DNA of 64,000 nucleotides. It comes from Ditylenchus dipsaci (taxonomy: Eukaryota > Nematoda > Chromadorea > Rhabditida > Anguinidae). Location of the stretch: the NCBI GenBank assembly GCA_004194705.1, contig SADC01001389.1:1-64000 (forward strand). The letters run 5' to 3'. The first letter of the stretch is position 1; the number at the start of each line of letters is the position of its first letter. This document shows positions 35,101 through 45,639 of the stretch, in pieces. A model generated the notes under the pieces. The model ran no database searches. It had not been told where the DNA came from and saw only the letters and a program-made list of their open reading frames with translations. The translations under genes were made by a program, and so were the position numbers.

Positions 35101-37087
35101 TAATAATTGTGATGTGTGTGTTCATACGCATAAACTAGTTAGCTCATTTTTTACATTGACGGACTGCAGAATTGCTTAATGTGTGTGTGTGTGTGTCTGT
35201 TTTTCGAATATAGTGCTTCTTGGAAGGGATCAAAATATTGGTTCGCAAAATTCAAAGTTACAAGTAAAACAAAGAATATATAATTTAAAATGGAAGTTTT
35301 ATCACAAAACATTGTCTTTTTTTGTTAAAATCATATAAATTAGTGAAATTATTAGTTAGCTCTGTATCTTGATTTTAGTCTACTAATTTAATTAATTTTA
35401 TAGTTTCCGAAAATTTTAATTTTAATTCGGGTGGTACTAATTTTCGGCCCTATCCAACAAATGGGGGGGGGGTTTGCCTGGTCCCCCTGTTTACTTTTTT
35501 GCCTTTTTCAGGCTTAGGCTTTGGCAAAGCTAGGCCAGCATATGTTAAAACGGACTCAAACATACTTAAATTCATTTTTGAAGTTTTTTAATACAACGCG
35601 GTCTTATTTTGCCTGCGCCTAAGCCTGAAAAATAGCAAAAAAAGTCAACAGGGGGACCAAGGCAAAAACCCCCTTTGTTGGATAGGCCTAATTTCTGCCA
35701 AAAATTTAATTTGTTGCCGAAAGTTTTTAATTTTGCTGCCAAATAAAAAATTAAAATGACGCTTTAATTTAGGCAGCAGAATTCATAATTTTGGATAGCA
35801 AATCTAAAATTTCAGGTGGTAAGTTTGATTTAGCAGCAAATTTAAAGTGTTTGCAGCAGAACTTCGATGTGTGCACACATTTAATATAAGCCTTTTGATT
35901 TTTGAAAAATTCACGGATCGAATCATCATACAATCTGAGTATTTTTAAAATCATAAATCACAAAGTAGTAAAAAATTGAATTTCAATTATAGTTTTCAAA
36001 AAAGTTTCAACTGTGCAGCAGATCTCTGAAGCTATGTTTTTTCACCTTTTTTTCGCATTTCAGTTCAGTCAACTGTATATGATCATTAAAAAAACCTTCT
36101 TTTTCTCAAAAAATCGTGAGAAAGATATAAGTGTTTGCAGAAACAGAATGATTATTTTATTGTCTTGCATTTTGGATGTATTTGAAATAGTTGACAAAAT
36201 TTAAGGAAGTATAGTGGATGGAGCGATGTCGACAAAAAAAGAAGAAGCCGCCTTTCACTGCTTACAAGAAATCTGATATTAAGTAGTAGTGGCAAGAGAA
36301 TAAATTAGTTGCTGAAGGAGGGGGTGACTCAACAATAGTTGCACTTTTTGGATGTGGAAATAAGTTCGGCGAGAGCAAAGGTTAAAGGGTTAATGGATGT
36401 GCACTAACAGCTATTTGCAGTCAAGTCAGACCTCTTTGAAACTGCCTTTTCATAAATAATTGCTACTTGGTCAAGTTGACCAGTGCTAGAAATAAAGAAA
36501 AAATATGAATTGACTGACCATTAAGTGTAAAAGTATGAAGATATAAAAAAAATTACTAAAAATTTTAAACTAAAAACCGTGTAACACTATACAAAACAAA
36601 CACACCTCAAATTTTGCGATTTTGGCAATTCATTTTATAGCTGCGGAACCATTCTGGTTCATATCTGGAGTAATTTCATTGGTATATACTTGTTTCTACA
36701 CAGAAATAAGGTTGTGCAGGGCTGCTTTCCTGAATGCGCGCAATGCTCTTTCTTCACAACAAGAAGCTTTACAAGAAAACACTAAAATGGTTAGCCCGTT
36801 GCCAGAGCTTTATACTGGATTTAAAGTTTCAGGCAATTCTTTGAGTTCCGCTAAACTGCTTCATGTGAACTAATCTGTGCAAAGCCAGTTGGGTACCTCC
36901 GTACCCAAAATTTATGTAGAGCATTATGGGCAAGTCAGGTAGAAGTCTAGTTTAAAATTCATACCGCTTCATAGATCTATTTAGTGTGATATATGCCAAA
37001 ATATACGGTCTTCAAATAATTCTCAACCAGATCAGTGACTCTGCGCGACTTCTCAACGAATTTAATACTCGTATTGATCAACTTGTG
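32181..37087 (+). CDS. Adenylate-cyclase-like gene, 5' half only, catalytic Asp lost
   Basis: Exons in order: 32181-32482 (FGDAHLERLY then TM LVYVLCVFTAALLLLAL), 33524-33568 (ALNILLNIQ), 33671-33855 (ALLPVIIAHFALYTLFPFGI ... SLAQITAFILL), 36641 to about 36957 and 37004-37087. Phases agree across 32482/33524/33671. The 36641 exon gives SNFIGIYLF then, after one missing base, YTEIRLCRAAFLNARNALSS and QEALQENTK, the classic TM6-to-C1 linker of membrane adenylate cyclases. After a 46-nt intron the core reads VSVIYAKIYGLQ ... LLNEFNTRIDQLVK, matching V-S-I-L-F-A-D-I-V-G-F ... L-N-E-L-F-x-x-F-D-x-L-A. The metal-binding Asp is Lys. No GDCYYC, second TM set or C2 domain follows before 41 kb. Probably a relic or non-catalytic homologue. 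Confidence 0.6.
33252..33481. mobile_element. piggyBac-like MITE in a cyclase-gene intron
   Basis: TTAA at 33248-33251 and 33482-33485; ends AGGGGCAAACCCACGCTATT and AGCGTGGGCATGCCCCT. Lies 40 bases upstream of the 45-nt exon at 33524. Confidence 0.8.
33900..35440. other. Long intron or intergenic, nothing recognised
   Basis: AT-rich, no exon found. A GT microsatellite (about nine units) lies at 35178-35197. The word TGGTCTCC occurs at 34020-34145 in both orientations, suggesting a decayed fold-back. Confidence 0.4.
35446..35688. mobile_element. Inverted-repeat MITE carrying GCCTTGGTCCCC motifs
   Basis: Ends GGCCCTATCCAACAAA and TTTGTTGGATAGGCC; flanks TAATTTTC and TAATTTCT are alike but not identical, a possible 8-bp TSD with one error. 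Inside each end is GCC(T)TGGTCCCCCTG, then CAGGCTTAGGC and its complement. Confidence 0.65.
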
Positions 37088-37535
37088 AAGGTAAATAATT
37101 TTTTTGCTAGCTTTCGTAAAATATAAATACAGCTTTCAATTAATTGTTCCCTAGCTATTTAATGGGTCGATCGTTCGATTTTTACCTAGCAGCACATCAA
37201 TTTTTAGTTTTTTTTCTGACAACGCTTAATATTTTAATTTTTTTCAACAATAAATTATTATTCTGTAATATTAAATGTTGTGCAATAAAACTAAATTCGA
37301 TTTTATCCCGTGCTTAAAGGACCATGAAACTTGATAAGCACAGCAATTTGCGGAATTCGAATTTGCGCGGGACCACCCTAATTTTGTCCATAATGTTTTT
37401 GAATTTTTTTGTGTGCATTGAAAATTGAATTCCATTTATGAGAATTTTATCACAGACTCGCATGAGCAGTTATGGTGCAGTGAAAGAAGGATAAGTCGTC
37501 CAATCTGGCGATGTAGAGCAACTACTAAACGGTTC

Positions 37536-37700
37536 GGCACTAGTAAAGAATCCTTGTCAAAATATGCCTTGGTCCCCCCTGTTGTTTTTTTTGTGAATGG
37601 CACAAGCTGTTTCACAAAAACAACAGGGGGACCAAGCTGTTTCACAAAAACAACAGGGGGGACCAAGGCATATTTTGGACAGGGATTCTTTACTAGTGCC
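37536..37700. repeat. Small fold-back with CCTTGGTCCCC repeats
   Basis: Ends GGCACTAGTAAAGAATCC and the complement GGATTCTTTACTAGTGCC. The interior has three copies of ACAACAGGGGGACCAAG or complement. No target duplication seen. Confidence 0.65.
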
Positions 37701-38047
37701 AAATAACACCACTCTTGCTACTACTTTTGCCAAATTGTTGCAATACTAGCTATAACATTTTTAAATTTTATGTTAAAAAAGTTTTTGCCTTTTTACGATG
37801 GCGAATTTATCACGATTCTTTTTTTCCATGGATTATTCATCAACATTTAGTGTCGAGAAATGTGCTGAATTTTGGTCACTATTATTATTTGTTCAGCTGA
37901 TGTTTACGAGAGAATTTATTATTTCTACTGCTATTTCCCATTTTCATTAAACTCTGTTTTCAGAGCTAAACAAGAGCAATTTTCTGGTTTTCGTTTTTTG
38001 ATTGATCCAGCAGAGGGTGTAATATTTTTATGTCCATCCAGAATATA

Positions 38048-38510
38048 CAGGGTGGTCCAAGAAATTTCCCTGGATTTGAAATGGTCATAACTTTTTTTCT
38101 AGGGCGGTTTCGAATTTCTGTAAACGCCAAAATGTTTTCTTGACGGGGATTTTGTTTTTCGGAAAAAAAATTTTTGGTTCTTTTTGGTTATCGGGAATAC
38201 CCGATTCTTACGCATAAATTGTCTTAGCACGACTGAGGTCGGGTATTCCCGATAACCAAAAAGAACCAAATTTTTTCGAAAATTTTGACTTTTTGCCTTG
38301 GTCCCCCTATGGTCCAAAATAATCAATCTTGTCATCTTTTTGACCATAGGGGGACCAAGGCAAAAAAGTCAAAATTTTCGAAAAAAATTTTTCCGAAAAA
38401 AAAAAAATCTCCGTCAAGATAAACATTTTGGCGTTTACAGAAATTCGAAAAACGCCCTAGAAAAAAAGTTATGACCATTTCAAATCCAGGGAATTTCTTG
38501 GACCACCCTG
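38048..38510. mobile_element. Mariner-like fold-back MITE with nested hairpin
   Basis: Ends CAGGGTGGTCCAAGAAATTT and the complement, flanked by TA (38046-38047 and 38511-38512). Relative of 24001-24419, sharing TCATAACTTTTTTCTA and TTTCTGTAAACGCC in the arms. The left arm is longer because of the insertion at 38176-38267. Confidence 0.85.
38176..38267. mobile_element. 92-bp hairpin insertion with 8-bp TSD
   Basis: Inverted ends GGTTCTTTTTGGTTATCGGG and the complement; AAATTTTT on both sides (38168-38175 and 38268-38275). The other arm of the host MITE lacks it. Confidence 0.8.
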
Positions 38511-38519
38511 TATTTTTTG

Positions 38520-40515
38520 TAAAAATTATCTCATTTTGTTTTCTGGTATGCTGTCGAAATGAACTAAAAGGACATGTATGTGAAGACAAACTTGGTGCAG
38601 TAATCTTAGAAATTCTAAAAGGCATAATCTTTGTTAAAAAACGGGGTGCCAAGGTACCTCCAAAATTTAGACATTTCTAACTTTTTAGACTGCTTTAGTC
38701 TTCAACTAGGCTAAATCGTAGTATACGCCCTAGTTAGTCTGCCTTGGTTCCTAAGCTGAGTTTTTTTGTTCAAAATTTTTTTCTAATCTTTTTTTTTAAG
38801 TGCTTTCAAAATCAGATTATTAACTTCTTTTTAACTTATTCAAAAATCAAACAGCTTGGATGACCGAGACAAACTGACTTTGGGTTTATTGCGATAGAGT
38901 AGGGGTTGATCGAGCCTTCAACTCAATTTTTTGAATAGCTAGACAAGTTTGCCTATTATGAGTCTGCTGGATATTGGTGCTGGGAAAGAGAGCACTAATC
39001 TTAATAATAAAAAATGTTTGAGATCCCTGTTCAAAACTAAAAAAAGTTTTGTCCAAATCAACATGCATAAAAATCAAAAGATTGATTCCGTCGCAGACAC
39101 CTGTTCACATTTTTTGGCAGTGAGAATGACGGGGAGATGATTTTCATGTGCAATACCTGCTTAATCTTTATCTTTGATGTTCTAAATAGAAAGAACAACC
39201 AGTCATCTAATCAAAATTCAAATCAATATTTCTGTCAAATAGTTTCCTTTTATTACACCTCATTTTGTAGATATTGACTCACCATTTTTATAGTTTATCG
39301 ACCCGAGTTTTTTTTGTCAAAGCAAGGAGTGAGTGAAGCTAAAACGTGGATGGTCAGGCTGAACTTCCCTTGTCTGGGATTTCCTCCAATAAAATAAAAT
39401 TTATTGATTTGTGGAAAATGTGTGTATACGTGATGGCATTGGAAACACATTAATTTATTGGAAGCAGTGGGAGCAAGAACAGCTAGAGACAAACAGTCAG
39501 CCTATTAAGACTGACAAAGGGAACAACACAAAAACGGCCATCTGATAAGAAGGCAGGAGGGAGGGTGGGGTTAGTTCAAAATTGATGTTGATGTTGTTTA
39601 AGATGGGAGGAAAGAAGTTTTTTTGGTAGTGTGTCAGTGCAACAGTGAAAAAGGTGCTTGCAACATTGATTCACCTTTTCTGGCTGACTAATAAGGCTAC
39701 CTGTAAGTTTGTGTGTGTTAAAATTGCTATTTGGAGCTGTTGAAGCAATGCCAAAGAGGAAGAAGGTATGTGCCCCATTTAGAATATAGGTCACTTTTGG
39801 TATATTAATTGAGAAATTTTACCTCGTAGAATTTTCTGGATTTTTAGATCATTTTTGACTTGAGCAGTCTGAGTCAAATGCTTAGTTTTTTTTTTAGTTA
39901 TTTTTAGGTTTCAAATTTAAATCAAAAAGTTGATTAACACTGTGTTACTAAAGGCACGTTCACAATGAGTGTCGACTTGATTGTGAGATTGGGGGTATTT
40001 TCAACGCGGGAAGAGCTGCACTTTTTTCTTCACTAAAACTTTTTTTTCCGTTGGTACCATTTTGTAGCTAAGATTCAGGGCTTCAAAATGAGGTATTAAC
40101 CAGCTATATCAGATGTAGCTTGTGGGGTAAAAATAAGAGAGTTGACTGGAAACAAGAAAATAAATTTACGCAACCATGCATTTACGGTTGCCTGTTTACT
40201 ATCCCTAAGCAATTAATATTGCAAGAAAGTGGCTCTCGAAACGAAGATATCGTTCAAGGCTGAATTTCGTAATAGCCTTGTCCAACTTTCAAAATATTTT
40301 CTGTGGCAACGGGGATGCCCTTTTAAGCGATATTTGTCTATTTCTGATAAAAGCGCAGTGCCACAAAGTCACAATTTTCAAATAGAAATATTTTTGTGTA
40401 TATGAACCAAATATTGTCACCAAAATATAATTTCACAAGTGTCAAAAAGCGCCTATCAGCGCCTATACATACATTCTTGAAACAGACAATACCTAATTTC
40501 AGACAACAAAATCGT
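38520..40515. other. No gene recognised
   Basis: AT-rich sequence between the cyclase-like and sphingomyelin synthase genes. Missing 3' exons of the former or 5' exons of the latter may lie here, but no frame is convincing. Confidence 0.35.
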
Positions 40516-40521
40516 GCTTAA

Positions 40522-40751
40522 AGGGGCATGCCCATGCCCGATACGGAGAAAAGGCGGGGACCAGCACTCTTTTTCTTTCTCGATCAAGTTTTACATGCAT
40601 ACGCATTCAGATTTTTTAAGTTTTCTGCCTAGTTTTTCAAAGTAGTATAGGGTAACCAATATTAGATTTGACGTAAAACGAGTGAAAAATGGAAGGATTC
40701 AAAAAATTTGCTGGTCCCGCCTTAACTTTTTGAACGCACGGGCATGCCCCT
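40522..40751. mobile_element. piggyBac-like MITE, uninterrupted reference copy
   Basis: TTAA at 40518-40521 and 40752-40755; ends AGGGGCATGCCCATGCCCGA and TGAACGCACGGGCATGCCCCT. It reads continuously through AACCAATATTAGATTTGACG at 40654-40673, which proves the nested insertion in its 58984 homologue. Confidence 0.88.
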
Positions 40752-40884
40752 TTAACGTGCTCGATTTGCTTGCAAATGGCTTTTAAAATTCAAACTTGAC
40801 TGTATATTTTTGAATTCCTCTCGAGACAAAAACGATTTAAATTAAGTCCGTGTTTTCTGCTCCTAATCTATAATACCGTATCTA

Positions 40885-41021
40885 CTAGGGTTGTGGAATT
40901 CTCCGAAAAAATTAAAATCGGAGAATTCTCCGGAGAGTTCTCTCGAGTAAATTCAGGATTTTAAAGAGAAGACTGGAAATTCTGGAGAATTCTTCAAAAT
41001 TCCGGAGAATTCCACAACCCT
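40885..41021. mobile_element. hAT-like MITE of GGAGAATTCTCC words
   Basis: Ends CTAGGGTTGTGGAATTCTCC and GGAGAATTCCACAACCCT; 8-bp duplication CGTATCTA at 40877-40884 and 41022-41029. The interior repeats GGAGAATTCTCC-like words. Confidence 0.85.
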
Positions 41022-41041
41022 CGTATCTACCATCTCCGATA

Positions 41042-41292
41042 CCGTGTTTCTACTAATTGAACGATATTTCGGTCTATTTTCCGATCCCCGAAAATCGGGA
41101 AAAGTTTTGGTCGGTCTCGAGATTTCTGGGTGAAAATTCAAAATCAAAAAAAGCGGAATCAGTAGAGCCCGTGGAAGTTAAGAAAACGCAATAAACAGCT
41201 TTGGAAAACTTTTACTCTTCTCCGAGATGCAGACCTTCAAAGTAGGGGGTGCTCGTTCTATTAGAGACTGTCGTTCTATTAGAAGAAATACA
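41042..41292. mobile_element. CCGTATT-family MITE abutting a synthase exon
   Basis: Starts after TA with CCGTGTTTCTACTAATTG and ends CTATTAGAAGAAATACA; the canonical right end would read AAATACGGTA. The last bases supply the AG used as splice acceptor for the exon at 41294. Confidence 0.7.
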
Positions 41293-41293
41293 G

Positions 41294-43378
41294 TGTCCCC
41301 TGAAAATGATTTTGATTTTGACCCATTTGTGGAAAAAAGCGTGAAACGCCCCACTCCGTCCCAGAATACTGTAAAGAGATTTGTTGCAGAACACACCCAA
41401 CTTTGTCCTTCAACGCAGAAGATGGGTGTCAGTGAATTGCCATTTGAACCACAAAAGCTTGTTGCTGTCGTCATCTTTTTGGTAGTTGCTGGATTTTCTA
41501 TTGGATTGCACTTGCCTATATACACGATAGTTGGCAGGTTTGTTATTTAATTTGAAAAATGCTCATCTATTTAATTCCTCATTTTAGAGACCCACTGCCT
41601 GACGTAGTATTCTCTTTAATTCCAGAGCAGCCATGGGCATTGGGTGTGGGTGATCTGATGGTCACTTTCTGTGCGTTGCGTTGATCACCTTGTTCGTATT
41701 ACACAAACAGCGGCTGTGCTGATTAGGAGGACACTTTTATTCTAGGAATATGTATGCCTTGAGGTCAAACATTTTGTTTTTCTATATTATAACTAATTCG
41801 GGCTTTTTGTGTTCAGGACTATTTGTATGCTGGTCACGCAACTACCTTCTGGATATGCTAACAATGAAGAAAAATGCCGGCGTCAGGTTAATTACTCTGA
41901 AAGGACATTTTCTGTTTATGCACGCCGTGTGTTGGAACAAACTGTGCATGTTGGATTCCAGGTAGGAATGGGTTTTCTGGTTTTCAATCAATCTGGTTTC
42001 CCGTTTATTTTACGTGAACATCTTTGTTAGGCTATCCTGATGCAAAAAGAGAAAATTGGGCGCTACTAATACCTTAAATACCCTACTTCTGAAATCGAGG
42101 TAAAAAAGGTGTTGCGACGGTGTTATTAAGTCAAAACTCGGTTGCATGTGGAAAATCATAGATTATCCTGAAAAAATTGTTCTATTTAACTCACGCGAAA
42201 TAATCTCGTACCTGATATTCGGTCAGAAAAAATGGATACTCAGTACCACTGACAGCGAACAAATCACATATTTCCAGTTGTTGTGGTGAGTGAGGGAGCG
42301 ACACACCCAGGGCGTAGATGCGTCCTGGAGTTTAATACATTTCTCCAAGCACTCCTCACTTGCATGGTTATGTCCAGGTCTGTCAATTCTTTTTCGTGAG
42401 CTCAGGGTAGGCCAGCATATGGAAGTTGTGACTAATAAATGTATTACGCACTTTTTCCTGGGTCTGGGACATATATTTGGGTGCTTTTTACTAAAGTTTT
42501 AAAAGGGAAATATCTCTAGGGTTGGGCGGAGGTTGGGGGGTGTGAGTATTCACTAGTAGGAGCGAAAATTGCTACCTTTGATTCTAAATTCCAACTGTCG
42601 GCATGGCGAAATTTTTCGCGTATTAATTTTGAAGCCTCTGTTGTGAAAAAACTAAATACTGAGACTGGATTCTTGTTTAGCATGTTCGATTGGAGATTAA
42701 ACTTTTTCAATTTTAAACTCAATTTTGATTTTCAAGTTTATTTCGAGACAAGAAACATCAATATTTTAAATTTGACTACGTGTATTATATTTAAAGGGCA
42801 CTTTGGTATACAATCGACCATGCTGATACAAATCCCTTTTCGTAATTTGGTTTTCCAATGCCCAATTTTCAAATGCCCAATTAAAATGCCCAATTTTCAA
42901 CTGTTTGAAAACAAATCTATCTAACCAATATTTCAGGACATAGAGGCAAAGATGTTGTGTGGTGATCTGCTATATTCTGGCACACTCTGATTATGGTGGT
43001 TTGTTGGCTGACCATCCACCACTACTTGCCTGCATCAATCAAGTGGTTGCTATATTGTAAAGATGTTTATGGTATTGGGAATGGCTTGCATGGTTATGTC
43101 CAGGTCTGTCAATTCTTTTGTTCGTAGAAATATGTTTTTGAAAAGTAATTTTGTAGGACACACTATTCCATTGATGTGTTATTTGCCTACTGCTTCTCTG
43201 TGGGTGTATTCACGTAAGTTTTTATTGTTAGTGTGTGATCAGTCTAAATTACAATTTTTTTAGCATTTATCATGCTTTTTGTGAAATCGACACCTACCGG
43301 GAACGCAAGCACTCCATTCTTCGAGAAATGTGGATAATAAAATTGTTTGCTGGCTGGAAGAGAATATCATTCCGGAAA
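41294..43378 (+). CDS. Sphingomyelin synthase family (ceramide cholinephosphotransferase)
   Basis: Multi-pass Golgi or plasma-membrane enzyme that moves phosphocholine from phosphatidylcholine to ceramide (SMSr relatives make ceramide phosphoethanolamine). Exons: 41294-41537 (TM LVAVVIFLVVAGFSIGL), 41588 to about 41757 (DPLPDVVFSLIPEQPWALG), 41817-41961 (MLVTQLPSGYANNEEKC), 42937-43103 (AKMLCGDLLYSG-HTLIMVV ... MACMVMSR), 43157-43213 (THYSIDVLFAYCF) and 43264-43378 (IYHAFCEIDTYRERKHS). The triad is visible: His in SGHT, His and Asp in HYSID. Base losses are apparent near 41675, 42988 (inside the SGHT motif) and 43060. The last exon may also switch frame, giving WLEENIIPE. Introns of 50 and 53 nt join in phase. 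The 5' start and C-terminal exon were not found. Confidence 0.88.
42359..42394 (+). repeat. 36-bp exact copy of an exon-intron boundary of the synthase
   Basis: These 36 bases (from CTTGCATGGTTATGTCCAGG) are identical to 43085-43120, which spans the end of the MACMVMSR exon and the first 17 bases of its intron. The copy sits in the preceding intron, next to a decayed AGTAGCGAATACC element (42405-42562). Confidence 0.8.
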
Positions 43379-43532
43379 GTAAGCAAACTTTTTTGATCTA
43401 AAGTCAAAAATTTAAAGATAAAAGTCTGGCTTGCCTATAACTGATCAATTAGAAAACTGACTAATTGGGTTGATCAAAAAAACATTTGCCCGAAACAGAG
43501 GTTTCCCAATTAATGCATTTGGCTAAACTATA

Positions 43533-43950
43533 CAATCCCCCTGGCCCGAAAATGGCGCAATGGTGTCCTAAGGGCATTTTAGCTACTTTAAACGTAAAAA
43601 AGAAACAAAAAATTAGAGGAAAGACACTTTTTAGCCCTTAGCCCCCCCCCCTAGGGGCTTGAGAGTTAGAGATGCGCGCACTCACTTACCTTAGACATAA
43701 TTCCGAGCAAGACTCTTGATCAAAAATGTATATAAAGACTCTTTTTGCCCAGCTCCAGTTACCAAAATATGGTAAAAACCACTAAATAAGGTATCTGAGT
43801 ACCGTCCAGAACGGCCGAAAAGTCGATTTTTGGTCAAAATTTTTTTGTGGAAAGTGCTTTCCCAATCGTTTTTTCTTTTCTATGCGCAAAAGTGGTCAAA
43901 TCGCGTAAAAACGAGGTTTTAACCGGTTTTCGGGCCAGGGGGGATTCTAT
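43533..43950. mobile_element. Inverted-repeat element hosting a GTCTAAGGTA copy
   Basis: Ends AATCCCCCTGGCCCGAAAA and TTTTCGGGCCAGGGGGGATT. Inside (43650-43740, minus orientation) is a partial GTCTAAGGTA hairpin with its usual flank, homologous to 17230-17345. Confidence 0.65.
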
Positions 43951-43954
43951 ACTC

Positions 43955-45635
43955 CGGCCATGGATTTAACAATTACTTGCTTAAATTTCAAAATTACTAA
44001 TGTATATTTGGGCTTTTAGAAACACATTTGATCAAATTGCTCTTTTGGTGTAAAGAAGACCTGTGCACGTACTAGAAAGACCTGCGTCAGATTTTCACGA
44101 AGCGAGCTATGATTTAAAAAGCTCCGGGCAATACTGGAAACCTTTAGTTGGGCAAATGTTTTTTTTGTCGAACAAAAGGTCATTCATCTATTTTTGAGAG
44201 CATAGATTGTATTTTAAAATCATATGAATTATACCAAGATTTTGGGTTAAAATGCCAAAAAAATTATAGTTCAGTACTTTAATAAAAAAATAATCTCAAA
44301 TTTAGAATCGAAAACCAATTGGAGATCCCGGTCAGAAGATCTACAGAAATTTATTTGATCCCACGCATAGGTCGCGTCAGCAAGACAAATCAATGGTATC
44401 TTGTTTTTGTTTTATTTATTTTTTCGATAAAAGTCTGAAATATTTGTTTAGAGCAATTGCTCGTCGGATGCAGTTATGCAACCAAGCATAGTGTAGAATA
44501 TTTACCAACATGGTCTGGACATGGGCTTTCATTTGACTTCGAATAATATATTCCGATCATCATCTTATTCCTATACTCCCTTTCTTTTGTACAGGGCGGG
44601 CTAAAAAAAGCGGAGCTTTCATCATTTTTTCATCGAGGCAGCTCCTCGATTGCTTGATTGCCATTTTCAGGGATCCTAAGACTCGCATCTCATTAATTTG
44701 CTTTTGAGAGCAGAGATCGAATTTAAATAATCATAGGAATTATTCCAAGATGTCGGATTTAAATATAATCCATGTATATAATATATGGATTATCTAAAGA
44801 ATGAAAAGACACAAACGCAAAAACAGTACCACGAAGATATCTTCAAGCACTGCCTCAGATAAAAAATAATAATTTTAAAATTTCCCTCGTCTTTTGCCCA
44901 TTCTAAACCCAAAGTTTTGATAGATTTGTATTTAAATTTTAAATTTGATCTCTGGATCTCGATATTTTTGAAAGAATTTGATGTTCTGATTTGAATTACC
45001 TTTATCTACTTTTTATTTTAGACACATGTAATTCATATCTGACTGGCTGATTTCCTTCAAAATATCGAGATCTAAATTTAACATTTAATTTTATTTCATC
45101 GGCTGGAAAATTCGGCTTTGTATGTGCCATTGCATGTTTTCTAGTTTTGATATTTCATACGCGTATACCTTACTATTATTTTTACTATTATCATTGTGTA
45201 AAACTGGTGCCTAAAAAATTCGTGGTGGATTCTTTTTTATGATTGGATGTTGCCTTGTTTAGCATGTTTTTTGTCTAATGTGGATCATAGTGGTCGGTTA
45301 GTTTGTCAAGAGCATTACTTTTTACTGCTTATTCTATTTAAGTTTTGTAGATGTAAATACTGGGTATTTTACCCTAATGTGTGGAAAAATAGTTTCCACA
45401 TTCGTGTACATCTCTTGAGGTTAGGATTGTCGGGCCTCGAAAATTTTGAGCCTTCTGCTTGAAAACTTGACAAAAATGTGCACTAGCTTCAATTTTCTAA
45501 ATCCCTCAATCTTTACCGGTTGTAAGAAAAGTCCTTGCAGATTTTTCGAACAAAGCTTCAGGCACGAAAAATATTTCGATTTTTGTGAAAATACATCTTT
45601 GTGTAGCTCTGTTATTCCTTCAAAATGTGTGACAG
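43955..45635. other. No gene recognised
   Basis: AT-rich. Segments near 44200 and 44700 are imperfect direct repeats (TTTTGAGAGCA..GAT ... ATCATA.GAATTAT.CCAAGAT). The last exon of the synthase might lie here but I could not identify it. Confidence 0.35.
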
Positions 45636-45639
45636 GTTT

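Noticed and set aside
41178..41400. Minus-strand frames antisense to the synthase exon
   Set aside because: The + strand frame matches sphingomyelin synthase and splices in phase; the minus frames are shadows running into a MITE.
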